Origin: DASZHJ01 sp035938015 | Lineage (GTDB): Bacteria; Pseudomonadota; Alphaproteobacteria; ATCC43930; CGMCC-115725 | Assembly (NCBI GenBank): GCA_035938015.1 | Contig: DASZHJ010000488.1 | Coordinates: forward strand, 1 to 25,272 | DNA length: 25,272 nt | Direction of reading: 5' to 3' | Shown here: piece after piece, positions 8,690-16,558 of the stretch | Position numbering within the stretch: position 1 is the stretch's first letter | Layout of the letters: every line of letters starts with the position of its first letter | Position numbers and translations under genes: made by a program | The notes under the pieces: generated by a model | What the model saw: the letters and a program-made list of their open reading frames with translations, nothing else | Databases searched by the model: none | Told to the model about the DNA's origin: nothing

Positions 8690-9484
8690 TTACACGATAG
8701 GCCCGGGCTCGCCCAGCTGGGCCGCGATAGCGAGGCCTGCGCGCCTGAGGGGCCTCAGAAAGCGGCTCGCAGCCCGCTTGAAGCGCTCCGTCGGCATGGT
8801 AAGGCTTAGAGAGGCCACCACGGCCCCGCCCGCGCCCTGGAGAGGTACCGCGATCGCGCAGACGCCCCGACGCCACTCCTCCAGGTTCACGGCATATCCG
8901 CGCTGACGGACAAGTGCCAGCTCGCGCGCAAGCGCCGCCGGCTGGTCGATCGTGGTGCTGGTATAGCGGGTGAGCGGCGGGGCTGCGGAGGCCGGCGGGG
9001 CAGGCCGGAAGGCGAGGATCGCCTTGCCCGTGGCGGAACAGTGCGCGGGCGCCCGCTGACCCACATAGGTGTCGACGCGGACCGGGTGTGGCGCCTCCAG
9101 CCGATCGATCACCACGACGCCGTCGCCCTCGAGCACGGCTAAGTGCGGCGCCTCGCGGGTCTCCGCCAGCAGGGCTTCCAGGTGCGGCCGCGCGACGTCC
9201 CGCAGCGTGAGCCGCCGGAGCACTTGCGCGCCCAACGCCCAGGACTTCAGGGTCGCGCGGTAGCGGCCGGTGCCGGCGTGCTTCTCGGCATAGCCGCGCG
9301 CGATTAGGGTTGCGAGGATACGAAACAGGGTCGGGCCGGAGACCCCGAGGCGCCGGCTGAGAGCGGTGAGGCTCGCGTCCTCGATGCTCGCGAGCGCCTC
9401 CAGGACGTCGAGGCCTTTCGCCAGCGTCGCCGTGAAGTAGGCGGGGCGGGCCGCCGTCGCAATCGCGGTCGCGCGTCTTGACAT
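8690..9484 (-). CDS. IclR family transcriptional regulator
   Basis: 264 residues from the ATG at 9484. An N-terminal winged helix-turn-helix (about 18-78; LAKGLDVLEAL then LTALSRRLGVSGPTLFRILATL) is followed by the IclR effector-binding domain with the family signature HCSATGKAILA and the YAVNLEEW..GVCAIAVPL segment. A TTG at 9499 is an alternative start. The gene is divergent from an amidohydrolase with 83 bp between the starts, the usual arrangement for a regulator controlling an adjacent catabolic gene. The 15-bp palindrome in that gap is a candidate operator. Effector unknown; probably a small aromatic or carboxylic acid, by analogy with the family. Confidence 0.92.
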   Translation of the reverse strand: MSRRATAIATAARPAYFTATLAKGLDVLEALASIEDASLTALSRRLGVSGPTLFRILATLIARGYAEKHAGTGRYRATLKSWALGAQVLRRLTLRDVARPHLEALLAETREAPHLAVLEGDGVVVIDRLEAPHPVRVDTYVGQRAPAHCSATGKAILAFRPAPPASAAPPLTRYTSTTIDQPAALARELALVRQRGYAVNLEEWRRGVCAIAVPLQGAGGAVVASLSLTMPTERFKRAASRFLRPLRRAGLAIAAQLGEPGPIV

Positions 9485-9519
9485 GAGGCCAGAACCCAAC
9501 GTCGAATAATGAAAAGAAC

Positions 9520-9534
9520 TTTCAATATTTGAAA
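9520..9534. promoter_or_regulatory. Palindromic candidate operator between iclR-type gene and amidohydrolase
   Basis: TTTCAATATTTGAAA is a perfect inverted repeat (6-bp arms, 3-bp centre) in an AT-rich patch unlike the surrounding GC-rich DNA. It lies 33 bp before the amidohydrolase ATG and 35 bp before the regulator ATG. IclR proteins commonly bind palindromes of about this size in divergent promoters. A related half-site, GAAAAGAACTTTC, overlaps it on the left (9511-9523). Confidence 0.55.
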
Positions 9535-9567
9535 ACCTGCGTCAAGCCCTTCCGGAGGAGCCGCCAG

Positions 9568-10881
9568 ATGACCAGCAATCGTGTTACCAAGGAGATATCT
9601 GTCTTCGACTGCGACAGCCACATCGTGGAACCGCCGGCGGTTTGGGACGAATACGTGCCGCAGAAACAGCGCGCGTGGATCAAGACGCAGTTCTGCTTTC
9701 ACACGGACACGGACCTCCTGCACATCAATGGTCGCGCGGTTCCGGCAGCGCGCGAGCGCTCGAATGCTGCCGAGGTCGGCTGGCCCCGCTGGAATAAGAA
9801 AGAGGTCGGCGCGCTGACGCCGGGCACCCCGGAGTGGCAGAAGAAATTCGGCCGCCTCCTGGGCTGTCGCGATCCCCATGCACGGCTCAAAGACATGGAT
9901 GCAATCGGCACCGACCAGGTGATGCTGTTCCCGACCTGGTTCGTGCGCCTGGCGCTGCTGCGCGATCCCGGCGCGGCGGCGGTCTTGGCACGCGCCTACA
10001 ATGACTGGGTCCACGACTATTGCGCTGCCGACCGGCAGCGGCTCTTCCCCTGCGCCGTACTGCCGATCCAGAGCGTCGAGCATTCGATCGAGGAGCTCCA
10101 CCGCGTCGCGAAGCTGGGCTTCAAGGCGGCGGCGGTGCGCCCTTGTTTCTGGAACGGCCGATACCCGACGCTCGCCGAATTCGATCCGCTCTGGCGCGAG
10201 TTCGACCAGCTCGGCGTCGTGCTGGCGATGCACACCTTCCCCTCGCGCGAGGCCCTGACGCCCGACTGGGCCGAGCGTATGGCGAAAGCGCGGGGCTCCG
10301 GGCAGGGCCTGTTGTTCACCGACGAACCGGTGGTCTATTCGCCCGGCCAGTTCGTCAGCAACATCGCCTTTGCGATGGACCCGACCATCGACACCTCAGA
10401 GGCGCTGGGCTTCATGATGGAGGCGATGACCTGGCTCACTACGGTGCTGATGACGGGCTGGCTCGACAAGTTTCCGACCCTCAAAGTCGCGGTGCTTGAA
10501 TCGAATGCAAGCTGGCTGCCGCTGGTGCTGTCGAAATGCCGGAATTTCTCCGACCTGTTCGCGTTCCAGCGCTCGCGCGCGATCAAGGATCCCTATGAGG
10601 CCTTCTACGAGCGCTGCTTCATCGGCTTCGAGTCCGACGAGGATCTGGTCTATCGCCTCTGGGATACCTTCGAGCCGATCGCGATCTGGTCCTCCGACTA
10701 TCCGCACCACGACGCCGAGGACGCTTGGGACGCGCTCCATCACATGGCGGAGCACAAGGTTCCGGCGGCGGCGCAGAAGAAGCTCATGGGCGAGAACGCC
10801 CGTCGCCTCTACGGCATCGAGCCGGTGATGCGCATCAAGGAGCGCATCGAGGATTACAAGCCCGCGATCCTCGCGTGGTGA
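9568..10881 (+). CDS. Amidohydrolase family protein (amidohydrolase_2 type)
   Basis: 437-residue metal-dependent hydrolase or decarboxylase of the amidohydrolase_2 (ACMSD-like) group. The N-terminal metal motif reads FDCDSHIVEPP (D-x-H in place of H-x-H), followed by DAIGTDQVMLFPTW, the HTFPS histidine strand and the C-terminal catalytic aspartate in WSSDYPHHD. GGAGGAG 8-10 nt before the ATG at 9568 supports this start over a TTG at 9529. Relatives include decarboxylases and hydrolases of aromatic or ring-cleavage acids; the substrate is not predictable. Divergent from the IclR-type regulator, so probably its target. Confidence 0.9.
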   Translation: MTSNRVTKEISVFDCDSHIVEPPAVWDEYVPQKQRAWIKTQFCFHTDTDLLHINGRAVPAARERSNAAEVGWPRWNKKEVGALTPGTPEWQKKFGRLLGCRDPHARLKDMDAIGTDQVMLFPTWFVRLALLRDPGAAAVLARAYNDWVHDYCAADRQRLFPCAVLPIQSVEHSIEELHRVAKLGFKAAAVRPCFWNGRYPTLAEFDPLWREFDQLGVVLAMHTFPSREALTPDWAERMAKARGSGQGLLFTDEPVVYSPGQFVSNIAFAMDPTIDTSEALGFMMEAMTWLTTVLMTGWLDKFPTLKVAVLESNASWLPLVLSKCRNFSDLFAFQRSRAIKDPYEAFYERCFIGFESDEDLVYRLWDTFEPIAIWSSDYPHHDAEDAWDALHHMAEHKVPAAAQKKLMGENARRLYGIEPVMRIKERIEDYKPAILAW

Positions 10882-10887
10882 CGGGCC

Positions 10888-11342
10888 CTTTGAGCTTGGC
10901 CAGGGGCGGTACGCGCGGCGCCGCTCTCGGGCAGGATCACGCTGATGAGGCGCGGGAGTTTGAGCATGCCAAAGGCCCAGTCGGGCACTGCGATCGCTGC
11001 CTCGCTGGCATAACCCGACCCCCAATGCTCGCGGGCGAGCGCCCAAGCGAGCTCGGTGCCGGGCTAAGGATCCGGCTGATAGAGTCCCACCCGGCCCAGA
11101 AACACGCGGCTCGCTTTGCTCTCGACCGCGAGCTGGCCGTAGCCGCGCAGGGCCCAGTGGCCGAGCATGCCCGAGAAGGCCTGCCAAACGCGTCGCCGGC
11201 CCAAGGGCAACCCCTCTCCGATGAAGCGCATGACCTCGGGATCGGCGCACCGGGCCGCGTAGATGTCGAAATCGCCGAGCTCCAGCCAGCGCAGGCGCAG
11301 CCGCGGCGTTTCCAGGACCGGGACCTTCGATAGATCCAGCAT
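10888..11342 (-). pseudogene. GNAT acetyltransferase (RimJ/RimL-like) pseudogene
   Basis: From the ATG at 11342 the frame reads ETPRLRLRWLELGDFDIYA, then GRVGLYQPDP, a normal RimJ/RimL-type N-terminus, and meets an amber TAG at 11064-11066. The same frame continues without a shift into PGTELAWALAREHWGSGYASEAA and WAFGMLKLPRLISVILPE, the acetyl-CoA-binding core of the same family. The amber occupies the place where relatives usually have tryptophan before PG, so TGG to TAG is the simple explanation. After ILPE the similarity is lost and the expected C-terminus is missing; the frame runs into the end of the convergent amidohydrolase. Two independent lesions argue for a real pseudogene rather than one sequencing error. 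Confidence 0.8.
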
Positions 11343-11365
11343 GGGCTTCTCTGGGATGACACATG

Positions 11366-11398
11366 AAAAAAGGGGCCGGCAACGGCGCCAGCCCCTTT
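11366..11398 (-). terminator. Intrinsic terminator of rpsA
   Basis: Read on the minus strand, GGGGCTGGC and GCCGGCCCC form a 9-bp stem (one G-T pair) around GCCGTT, followed by six T residues (positions 11371-11366). It lies 22 nt after the rpsA stop and isolates rpsA from the decayed acetyltransferase gene. Confidence 0.88.
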
Positions 11399-11419
11399 CG
11401 TGTTCGGTGCAAGCTGGCG

Positions 11420-13174
11420 CTACTCGTCTTCCTTCTCGTCCTTTTCCTTCTCGTCTTTGGCGTCTTTCTCACCTTTCTCGGTGCGGCGGATGATCGCGCC
11501 GAGTATGTCGCCGAGGCTCGCGCCCGAGTCCTGCGAGCCGTACTCGGCCATCGCCTGCTTCTCCTCCTCGACCTCGCGAGACTTGATAGAGAGGGTCACC
11601 TTGCGCGAGGCGCGATCGACGGCGGTGACCTTCGCGTCCACCTTCTCGCCGATGGCGAAGCGGTCGGGGCGCTGCTCTGCGCGATCGCGCGAGAGCTCGG
11701 CCTTGCGGATGAAGCCCGGGAGCCCGTCCGCGAGCGTCACCTCGATGCCGCCGTCGGTGACGGCCGATACCGTGCAGGTGACCACGTCGCCTTTCTTCAC
11801 CGACGCCAAGCTTTGCTCGAAGGGATCGTGCGCGAGCTGCTTGATGCCGAGGCTGATGCGCTCCTTTTCGATGTCGACGTCGAGCACGCGCACCTTCACC
11901 ATGTCGCCTTTCTTGTAGTCCTTGATGGCTTCCTCGCCGGTCTTCTGCCAGTCGAGGTCGGACAGGTGCACCATGCCGTCGATATCGCCGGGCAGGCCCA
12001 CGAACAGGCCGAATTCCGTAATGTTCTTGACCTCGCCTTCGAGCTCGGTGCTCACGGGATACTTCTCGACGAAGGCCTCCCACGGATTGGCCATGCACTG
12101 CTTGAGGCCGAGGCTGATCCGGCGCTTCACGGGGTCGACGTCGAGCACCATCACTTCGACCTCCTGGCTGGTCGAGACGATCTTGCCGGGATGGACGTTC
12201 TTCTTGGTCCAGCTCATCTCCGAGACGTGTACCAATCCCTCGACGCCGGGCTCGAGCTCCACGAAGGCGCCGTAGTCCGTGATGTTGGTGACGCGACCCT
12301 TGAAGCGCGCCGCCGCTGGGTATTTGAGTTCCACGCCCTCCCAGGGATCGGCCTCGAGCTGCTTCATGCCGAGCGAGATGCGCTGTGTCTCCTTGTTGAA
12401 GCGGATCACCTGTACCTTGACCGTCTGGCCGATGTGCAGCGCTTCGGAGGGATGATTGATCCGCCGCCAGGCGATGTCGGTCACGTGCAAGAGGCCGTCG
12501 ACGCCGCCCAGGTCCACGAAAGCACCGTAGTCGGTAATGTTCTTCACGACACCCTGGAGGATCTGGCCCTCCTGCAGATTCGCGACTAGCTCGGAGCGCG
12601 CCTCGGCCCGGCTCTCCTCGAGCACGGCGCGGCGGGACACCACGATGTTACCGCGCGAGCGGTCCATTTTCAGGATCTGGAACGGCTGCGGCGAGCCCAG
12701 CAGCGGAGTGATGTCGCGCACCGGGCGGATATCGACCTGGCTTCCCGGCAGGAACGCGACCGCCCCGTTGAGATCGACGGTGAAGCCGCCTTTGACACGG
12801 CCGAAGATCGTGCCGGTGACGCGCTCGTTCTTCTGGAAATGCTTCTCGAGCTGGGTCCAAGCTTCCTCGCGCCGGGCCTTCTCACGCGAGAGCTGCGCGT
12901 CGCCGTTCTTGTCCTCCATCCGCTCGAGGTAGACCTCGACGGTATCGCCGGGCTTGATCTCGGGACCCTTGCCCGCCGGCGTAAATTCCTTCAGCGGCAC
13001 GCGACCTTCGGATTTGAGGCCCACGTCGATCAGCACCATGTCATTCTCGATGGCGATCACGCGGCCTTTGACCACGGTGCCTTCGAGGCCGGAGCCGCTG
13101 CCGAGCGTCTCCTCCAACAACGCTGCGAAACTCTCCTTGGTGCCTTGCGCCTCGGTTCCGGATAGAGCGGCCAT
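11420..13174 (-). CDS. rpsA: 30S ribosomal protein S1
   Basis: mRNA-binding ribosomal protein of 584 residues. Six S1 (OB-fold) repeats are recognisable at about residues 33-98, 117-182, 204-270, 290-357, 377-444 and 462-531, with the usual ITDYGAFV and RISLG signatures strongest in repeats 3-5. The tail (about 567-584) is a highly charged Lys/Asp/Glu stretch. GGGAG 5 nt before the ATG at 13174 is a good ribosome binding site. It follows cmk on the same strand after a 150-bp gap (13175-13324) that probably holds its own promoter, though I see no clear elements. The transcript ends at the terminator at 11366-11398. Confidence 0.97.
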   Translation of the reverse strand: MAALSGTEAQGTKESFAALLEETLGSGSGLEGTVVKGRVIAIENDMVLIDVGLKSEGRVPLKEFTPAGKGPEIKPGDTVEVYLERMEDKNGDAQLSREKARREEAWTQLEKHFQKNERVTGTIFGRVKGGFTVDLNGAVAFLPGSQVDIRPVRDITPLLGSPQPFQILKMDRSRGNIVVSRRAVLEESRAEARSELVANLQEGQILQGVVKNITDYGAFVDLGGVDGLLHVTDIAWRRINHPSEALHIGQTVKVQVIRFNKETQRISLGMKQLEADPWEGVELKYPAAARFKGRVTNITDYGAFVELEPGVEGLVHVSEMSWTKKNVHPGKIVSTSQEVEVMVLDVDPVKRRISLGLKQCMANPWEAFVEKYPVSTELEGEVKNITEFGLFVGLPGDIDGMVHLSDLDWQKTGEEAIKDYKKGDMVKVRVLDVDIEKERISLGIKQLAHDPFEQSLASVKKGDVVTCTVSAVTDGGIEVTLADGLPGFIRKAELSRDRAEQRPDRFAIGEKVDAKVTAVDRASRKVTLSIKSREVEEEKQAMAEYGSQDSGASLGDILGAIIRRTEKGEKDAKDEKEKDEKEDE

Positions 13175-13324
13175 TCAAACTCCCGTTGATCCCCGGGATC
13201 GTCGACGTCTCCCGTGCCGGGGATCGCGGCTGCAGGAGACGGGCCACCGACAGGGTCGGGCGCGGTGGCATGAGCCCGGTCCTGCGGGCTGGCAACGGCC
13301 GAGCCCGCCGGATTCTCTCAGTGT

Positions 13325-13969
13325 TCAGAGAGACTTGCCGGCTAGCTTGCCGTCGATGTAGGCGATGGCAGCGGCAAACGCCGCCTCGGCACCGAGTGCC
13401 GTCGTGTCGAGGACAAAAGCGTCGTCGGCGGGCTTCAAGGGCGCCGCCTGACGGCCGCTGTCGCGCGCGTCACGATCCTTCATGTCCTGCAGGACGCGCT
13501 CGTATATAGCCTCGGCCCCGCCTGCCCGCAACTCTTTGAATCGGCGGTCCGCCCGAGCGTCCACGCTGGCCGTCACGAAAATCTTCGCGTCGGCGTCAGG
13601 GCAGACCACGGTGCCGATATCGCGGCCGTCCAGCACGGCGCCACGGCCCCCCGCTGGCCGATGCGCGAAGTCCCGCTGAAAGGCGAGCAAAGCCGCGCGC
13701 ACGCTGGGGAATGCCGCGACCACCGAGGACGCCTGTGCCACGCGCTCCTCGTTGAGCCGTGGATTGCTCAGGCTCTCTGCCCGCACTCGCCGCGCCGCGA
13801 CCTCCGCAACAGAGGGATCGGCGGGGTCGCCGCCGGCAATCAGGGCCTCCAGCGCCGTGGCGCGGTAGAGCCGTCCGGTATCGAGATGATCGAGGCGGTA
13901 GTGCTGCGCGATGCGGCGTGCGAGCGTGCCCTTGCCAGCGGCGGCGGGCCCGTCCACGGCAATGATCAC
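13325..13969 (-). CDS. cmk: Cytidylate kinase
   Basis: Phosphorylates CMP and dCMP with ATP. 214 residues. P-loop GPAAAGKGT (7-15), the substrate-binding LDTGRLYRATAL segment, the DGRDIGTVV motif and the lid region ADRRFKEL are all intact. The start is GTG at 13969, overlapping the aroA stop as GTGA. The order aroA-cmk-rpsA is widely conserved in proteobacteria. Confidence 0.96.
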   Translation of the reverse strand: MIIAVDGPAAAGKGTLARRIAQHYRLDHLDTGRLYRATALEALIAGGDPADPSVAEVAARRVRAESLSNPRLNEERVAQASSVVAAFPSVRAALLAFQRDFAHRPAGGRGAVLDGRDIGTVVCPDADAKIFVTASVDARADRRFKELRAGGAEAIYERVLQDMKDRDARDSGRQAAPLKPADDAFVLDTTALGAEAAFAAAIAYIDGKLAGKSL

Positions 13970-15297
13970 GCCCTCGGTCCCGCAATGCTGGCACCAAGCC
14001 CGTTCATCAAGCGGACGAAGCCGGGGAAGCTCGTATTGATGGTCTCGCCGTCGTCGATCGAGACCGGGCGCTCGGCGGCGAGGCCCATGACCAGGAACGC
14101 CATCGCGATGCGGTGGTCGAGGCGTGCAGCGATCTCGGCGGTCCCGCGGGGGCGGCCGCCCAGGCCCTCGACCGAGAGCGCGTCGCCCTCGGTCTCGACG
14201 CTGACGCCGCAGGCGGCGAGGCCTTCGGCCATCGCGGCAAGCCGATCGCTCTCCTTGACGCGCAACTCGCCAAGTCCGCGCATCACGGTCCGCCCTTGCG
14301 CGAAGGCGGCGGCGACCGCGAGCACAGGATATTCGTCGATCATGCTCGGTGCACGCTCGGCCGGCACCTCGACACCTCTCAGCGCGCTCGCCCGCACCAC
14401 CAAGTCCGCGACTTCCTCGCCGCCCGCGGTGCGCACGTTCGCCCGCTCGATCCGCGCGCCCATTTCGCCGAGCGTGAGAAGGAGCCCGGTGCGAAGCTCG
14501 TTCATGCTGACGCCGGCGATCTCGATCTCCGAGCCGGGCAGGATCAGCGCTGCCACTATCGGGAACGCGGCCGACGAGGGATCACCGGGCACCACGAGAT
14601 CGCCGCCCTTGAGCTCGACCTCGCCCTTGAGGCGGATCTGCCGCCCGCCCCCGGCGGTGGCCGTCGTTACCACGGACGCTCCGAAGTGGCGCAGCATGCG
14701 CTCGGTGTGGTCGCGGGTCGCCAGCGGCTCGATCACCGTGGTCTCGCCGGGAGCGTTCAAGCCGGCGAGCAGCACGGCCGACTTCACCTGTGCTGAGGGC
14801 ACGGGCAGCGTGTAGGAGATCGGCAAGGGATCGGTGGCACCCACCAGCGTCAGCGGCAGGCGATCGCCATCGCGGGCAAGGATGCGCGCGCCCATCCGCT
14901 CGAGGGGCCGCGCGACTCGGCCCATCGGCCGCCGGCGGAGCGAGGCGTCGCCGGTGAAAACCGCTGTGAGCGGCGTGCTCGCGAGCGCGCCCAGCATCAA
15001 TCGGATGCCCGTGCCGGAGTTGCCGAAATCGAGCACGTCGCCAGGCTCGGCGAAACCGCCGACGCCGACACCAGTCACGGTCCAAGCGCCGTCTGGGCCG
15101 CGCTCGACCTTCGCGCCGAGTGCTCCGACAGCCGCCGCGGTGCGCAGCACATCCTCGCCCTCGAGCAAGCCCTCGATGCGCGTGCGGCCGACCGCCAGCG
15201 CGCCCAAGATAAGGGCCCGATGGGAGATCGACTTGTCTCCGGGCACGGAGATCCTACCTCTCAGGGGTCCTGCGGTACCGGAAATGAGGGCCGTCAC
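13966..15297 (-). CDS. aroA: 3-phosphoshikimate 1-carboxyvinyltransferase (EPSP synthase)
   Basis: Joins shikimate-3-phosphate and phosphoenolpyruvate in the shikimate pathway. From the GTG at 15297 it has 443 residues. Key segments are PGDKSISHR (K22), FGNSGTGIRL, RRPMGR, PSAQVKSAVLLAGL, RDHTERML, the catalytic-type DEYPVLAVAA and LRVKESDRL. The GDK, SAQVK and R-x-H-x-E motifs match the CP4-like class II enzymes. The loop residue that is alanine in glyphosate-tolerant CP4 is glycine here (G95), so tolerance is not predicted. An in-frame upstream extension to 15426 has no family resemblance and was not used. First gene of aroA-cmk; divergent from the zinc-ribbon gene. Confidence 0.95.
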   Translation of the reverse strand: MTALISGTAGPLRGRISVPGDKSISHRALILGALAVGRTRIEGLLEGEDVLRTAAAVGALGAKVERGPDGAWTVTGVGVGGFAEPGDVLDFGNSGTGIRLMLGALASTPLTAVFTGDASLRRRPMGRVARPLERMGARILARDGDRLPLTLVGATDPLPISYTLPVPSAQVKSAVLLAGLNAPGETTVIEPLATRDHTERMLRHFGASVVTTATAGGGRQIRLKGEVELKGGDLVVPGDPSSAAFPIVAALILPGSEIEIAGVSMNELRTGLLLTLGEMGARIERANVRTAGGEEVADLVVRASALRGVEVPAERAPSMIDEYPVLAVAAAFAQGRTVMRGLGELRVKESDRLAAMAEGLAACGVSVETEGDALSVEGLGGRPRGTAEIAARLDHRIAMAFLVMGLAAERPVSIDDGETINTSFPGFVRLMNGLGASIAGPRA

Positions 15298-15400
15298 GGA
15301 GCGGATAGTCCAAGTGGTTGCGCGGGCTTCGTTCCTAGCACATCGGGCGCAGGGCCCGACAGTCTCGTCAGGAACCCGGGGCAGCCGGCGATTTTTGCTT

Positions 15401-15429
15401 TTGACAGACCCCCGGGTTCGTGGCAATTG
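15401..15429 (+). promoter_or_regulatory. Candidate promoter of the TIGR02300-type gene
   Basis: A consensus -35 TTGACA (15401-15406) is followed after 17 bp by a poor -10, CAATTG (15424-15429). Transcription would start about 45 nt before the GTG at 15480. The -35 sits between the arms of an inverted repeat, AACCCGGGG (15373-15381) and CCCCGGGTT (15410-15418), in the divergent aroA intergenic region. The weak -10 keeps confidence moderate. Confidence 0.4.
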
Positions 15430-15479
15430 GCCGCCTTCCCCTGAGGGCCGCAGGCATCAGCGGCAATAGGAGAGTGAGC

Positions 15480-15845
15480 GTGGCGAAACCGGAATGGGGC
15501 GCGAAGCGGATCTGCCCAAGCTGTGGGGCTCGCTATTACGATCTGCACCGCGACCCGATCATTTGTCCCAAATGCGGCACGCAATACGACCCCGAGGCGC
15601 TGCTGAAGACGCGCCGAAAGGCGCCGGTTCAGCCGGTCGAGCCCGAGGTCGTGAAGAAGCCGCCCGTGCCGGAAGTCGAGCCTGAGGCCGAGCCCGAGGA
15701 AGCCGAGGCCCCCGAAGGCGAGACGCCTGCCGAGGGCACCGAGGAGGAAGAGGAGGAGGAAGTCCTTGAGGACGCCTCGGAGTTGGGCGAGGACGAGGAC
15801 GACATGGCTGAGGTGATCGAGAACGTCGACGAGGAGGAGCGTTGA
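15480..15845 (+). CDS. TIGR02300 (FYDLN acid) family protein
   Basis: 121-residue soluble protein of unknown function in a family typical of Alphaproteobacteria. The N-terminal half is a small zinc ribbon, CPSCGARYYDLHRDPIICPKCG, with two CxxC pairs and YYDLH in place of the family's FYDLN. The C-terminal half (about residues 55-121) is low-complexity Glu/Asp/Pro-rich and ends in an acidic run. The GTG at 15480 is preceded by AGGAG with suitable spacing; GTG at 15474 is too close to it. Position between aroA and tRNA-Ala is the common context. Proposed RNA-polymerase- or nucleic-acid-related roles would be speculation. Confidence 0.88.
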   Translation: MAKPEWGAKRICPSCGARYYDLHRDPIICPKCGTQYDPEALLKTRRKAPVQPVEPEVVKKPPVPEVEPEAEPEEAEAPEGETPAEGTEEEEEEEVLEDASELGEDEDDMAEVIENVDEEER

Positions 15846-15895
15846 GATTCCGCTCCCGAAGCGGGCGCCACATGCGCTAAAATGGACGAGGTTGC

Positions 15896-15971
15896 GGGGT
15901 CATAGCTCAGCTGGGAGAGCGCCGCAATGGCATTGCGGAGGTCCGGGGTTCGAACCCCCGTGGCTCCACCA
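15896..15971 (+). tRNA. tRNA-Ala (anticodon GGC)
   Basis: A complete 76-nt cloverleaf. Acceptor GGGGTCA pairs with TGGCTCC (two wobble pairs), the D-arm is AGCTCAGCTGGGAGAGC, the anticodon stem CCGCA/TGCGG holds loop ATGGCAT with anticodon GGC, the T-arm is CGGGGTTCGAACCCCCG, and discriminator A plus an encoded CCA (15969-15971) close it. A TAAAAT (15878-15883) upstream could be its -10, without a visible -35. Confidence 0.97.
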
Positions 15972-15980
15972 ATTCAGATC

Positions 15981-16011
15981 AAGGGCCCTGACCGGAAACG
16001 GCAGGGCCCTT
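15981..16011 (+). terminator. Terminator-like hairpin after tRNA-Ala
   Basis: A perfect 10-bp stem, AAGGGCCCTG (15981-15990) with CAGGGCCCTT (16002-16011), around an 11-nt loop, 10 nt after the tRNA. Only a TTGTG follows, so the T-tract is poor, but stem strength and position fit a tRNA transcript end or processing structure. Confidence 0.6.
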
Positions 16012-16558
16012 GTGCTGCCGGCTGGAAGGTCACTCGCCCGTGAACTCGAACAGGGTCTGTGGATCCTGCTCGGTTACCCCAATGGTCGTCTTCTCTTTTG
16101 TTTCGCTCCATTGGGACCTTCCGCCCCTTGCTGCCAAGCGTCGAGGTCCGTGTAAGCTCCGCCGTCCTTTTTTGACTCCTTAGCGTCCCGAGTACCGAAC
16201 GCCGCGCCTTTCGCGCAAGACGCAAACGCGACCGAAGCATAGATGGTTGCGGCGAGCAGCGAGTGCTTTTGCAGACCCACTCGGCGCGCAACCAACGAGC
16301 AACGGCGCGCGCCGGCGCGTCCCTCCACTGTGCCATCGGTGGGACCTAAGTTGTGGGCTATCTGAGGAGAGTCCCTGACGCAGTAGTTTCCCCCGCGGCC
16401 TGTAAATGGGCCCCAGCGACACGGCCCTGAGGCACCGCTCGGGTGGTACAGCGCGGAAAACATTCGGCTATCCACTATCGGGAACCGGCAAAACCAACGC
16501 GACATCTGGAACGCGCTCAGGCCGTCTATGCGACAGGGTCCGCGGGTGCGATCTCAGC
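16012..16558. other. Gene-poor intergenic region between tRNA-Ala and ecfG
   Basis: About 550 bp with lower GC and no convincing conserved gene on either strand. The open frames here have low third-position GC and no recognisable motif, except the small lipoprotein-like frame at 16074-16280 (minus), listed separately. I saw no direct repeat of the tRNA 3' end that would mark an integrated element. Confidence 0.6.
16074..16280 (-). CDS. Possible small lipoprotein (doubtful)
   Basis: A 68-residue frame from a GTG at 16280: a short basic start (GLQKHS), a hydrophobic stretch LLAATIYASVAF, then a lipobox-like FASC at about residues 19-22, followed by a charged hydrophilic tail ending RRRPLG. The layout fits a type II signal peptide, but there is no ribosome binding site, third-position GC is below that of neighbours, and the -3 residue is Phe instead of the preferred Leu/Val. 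It may be chance. Confidence 0.22.
   Translation of the reverse strand: MGLQKHSLLAATIYASVAFASCAKGAAFGTRDAKESKKDGGAYTDLDAWQQGAEGPNGAKQKRRRPLG

Noticed and set aside
11363..12589. 408-codon open frame on the plus strand opposite rpsA
   Set aside because: Antisense shadow of a secure ribosomal protein gene in high-GC DNA; the translation is a low-complexity Arg/Asp/Leu/His mix with no motif.
15298..15426. N-terminal extension of AroA to an upstream start at 15426
   Set aside because: The extra 43 residues are Arg-rich, unlike the family, and would cover the intergenic promoter region; GTG at 15297 gives normal length.
15896..15971. tRNA-Ala as attachment site of an integrated element
   Set aside because: No repeat of the tRNA 3' end and no integrase or mobile genes were seen downstream in the window.
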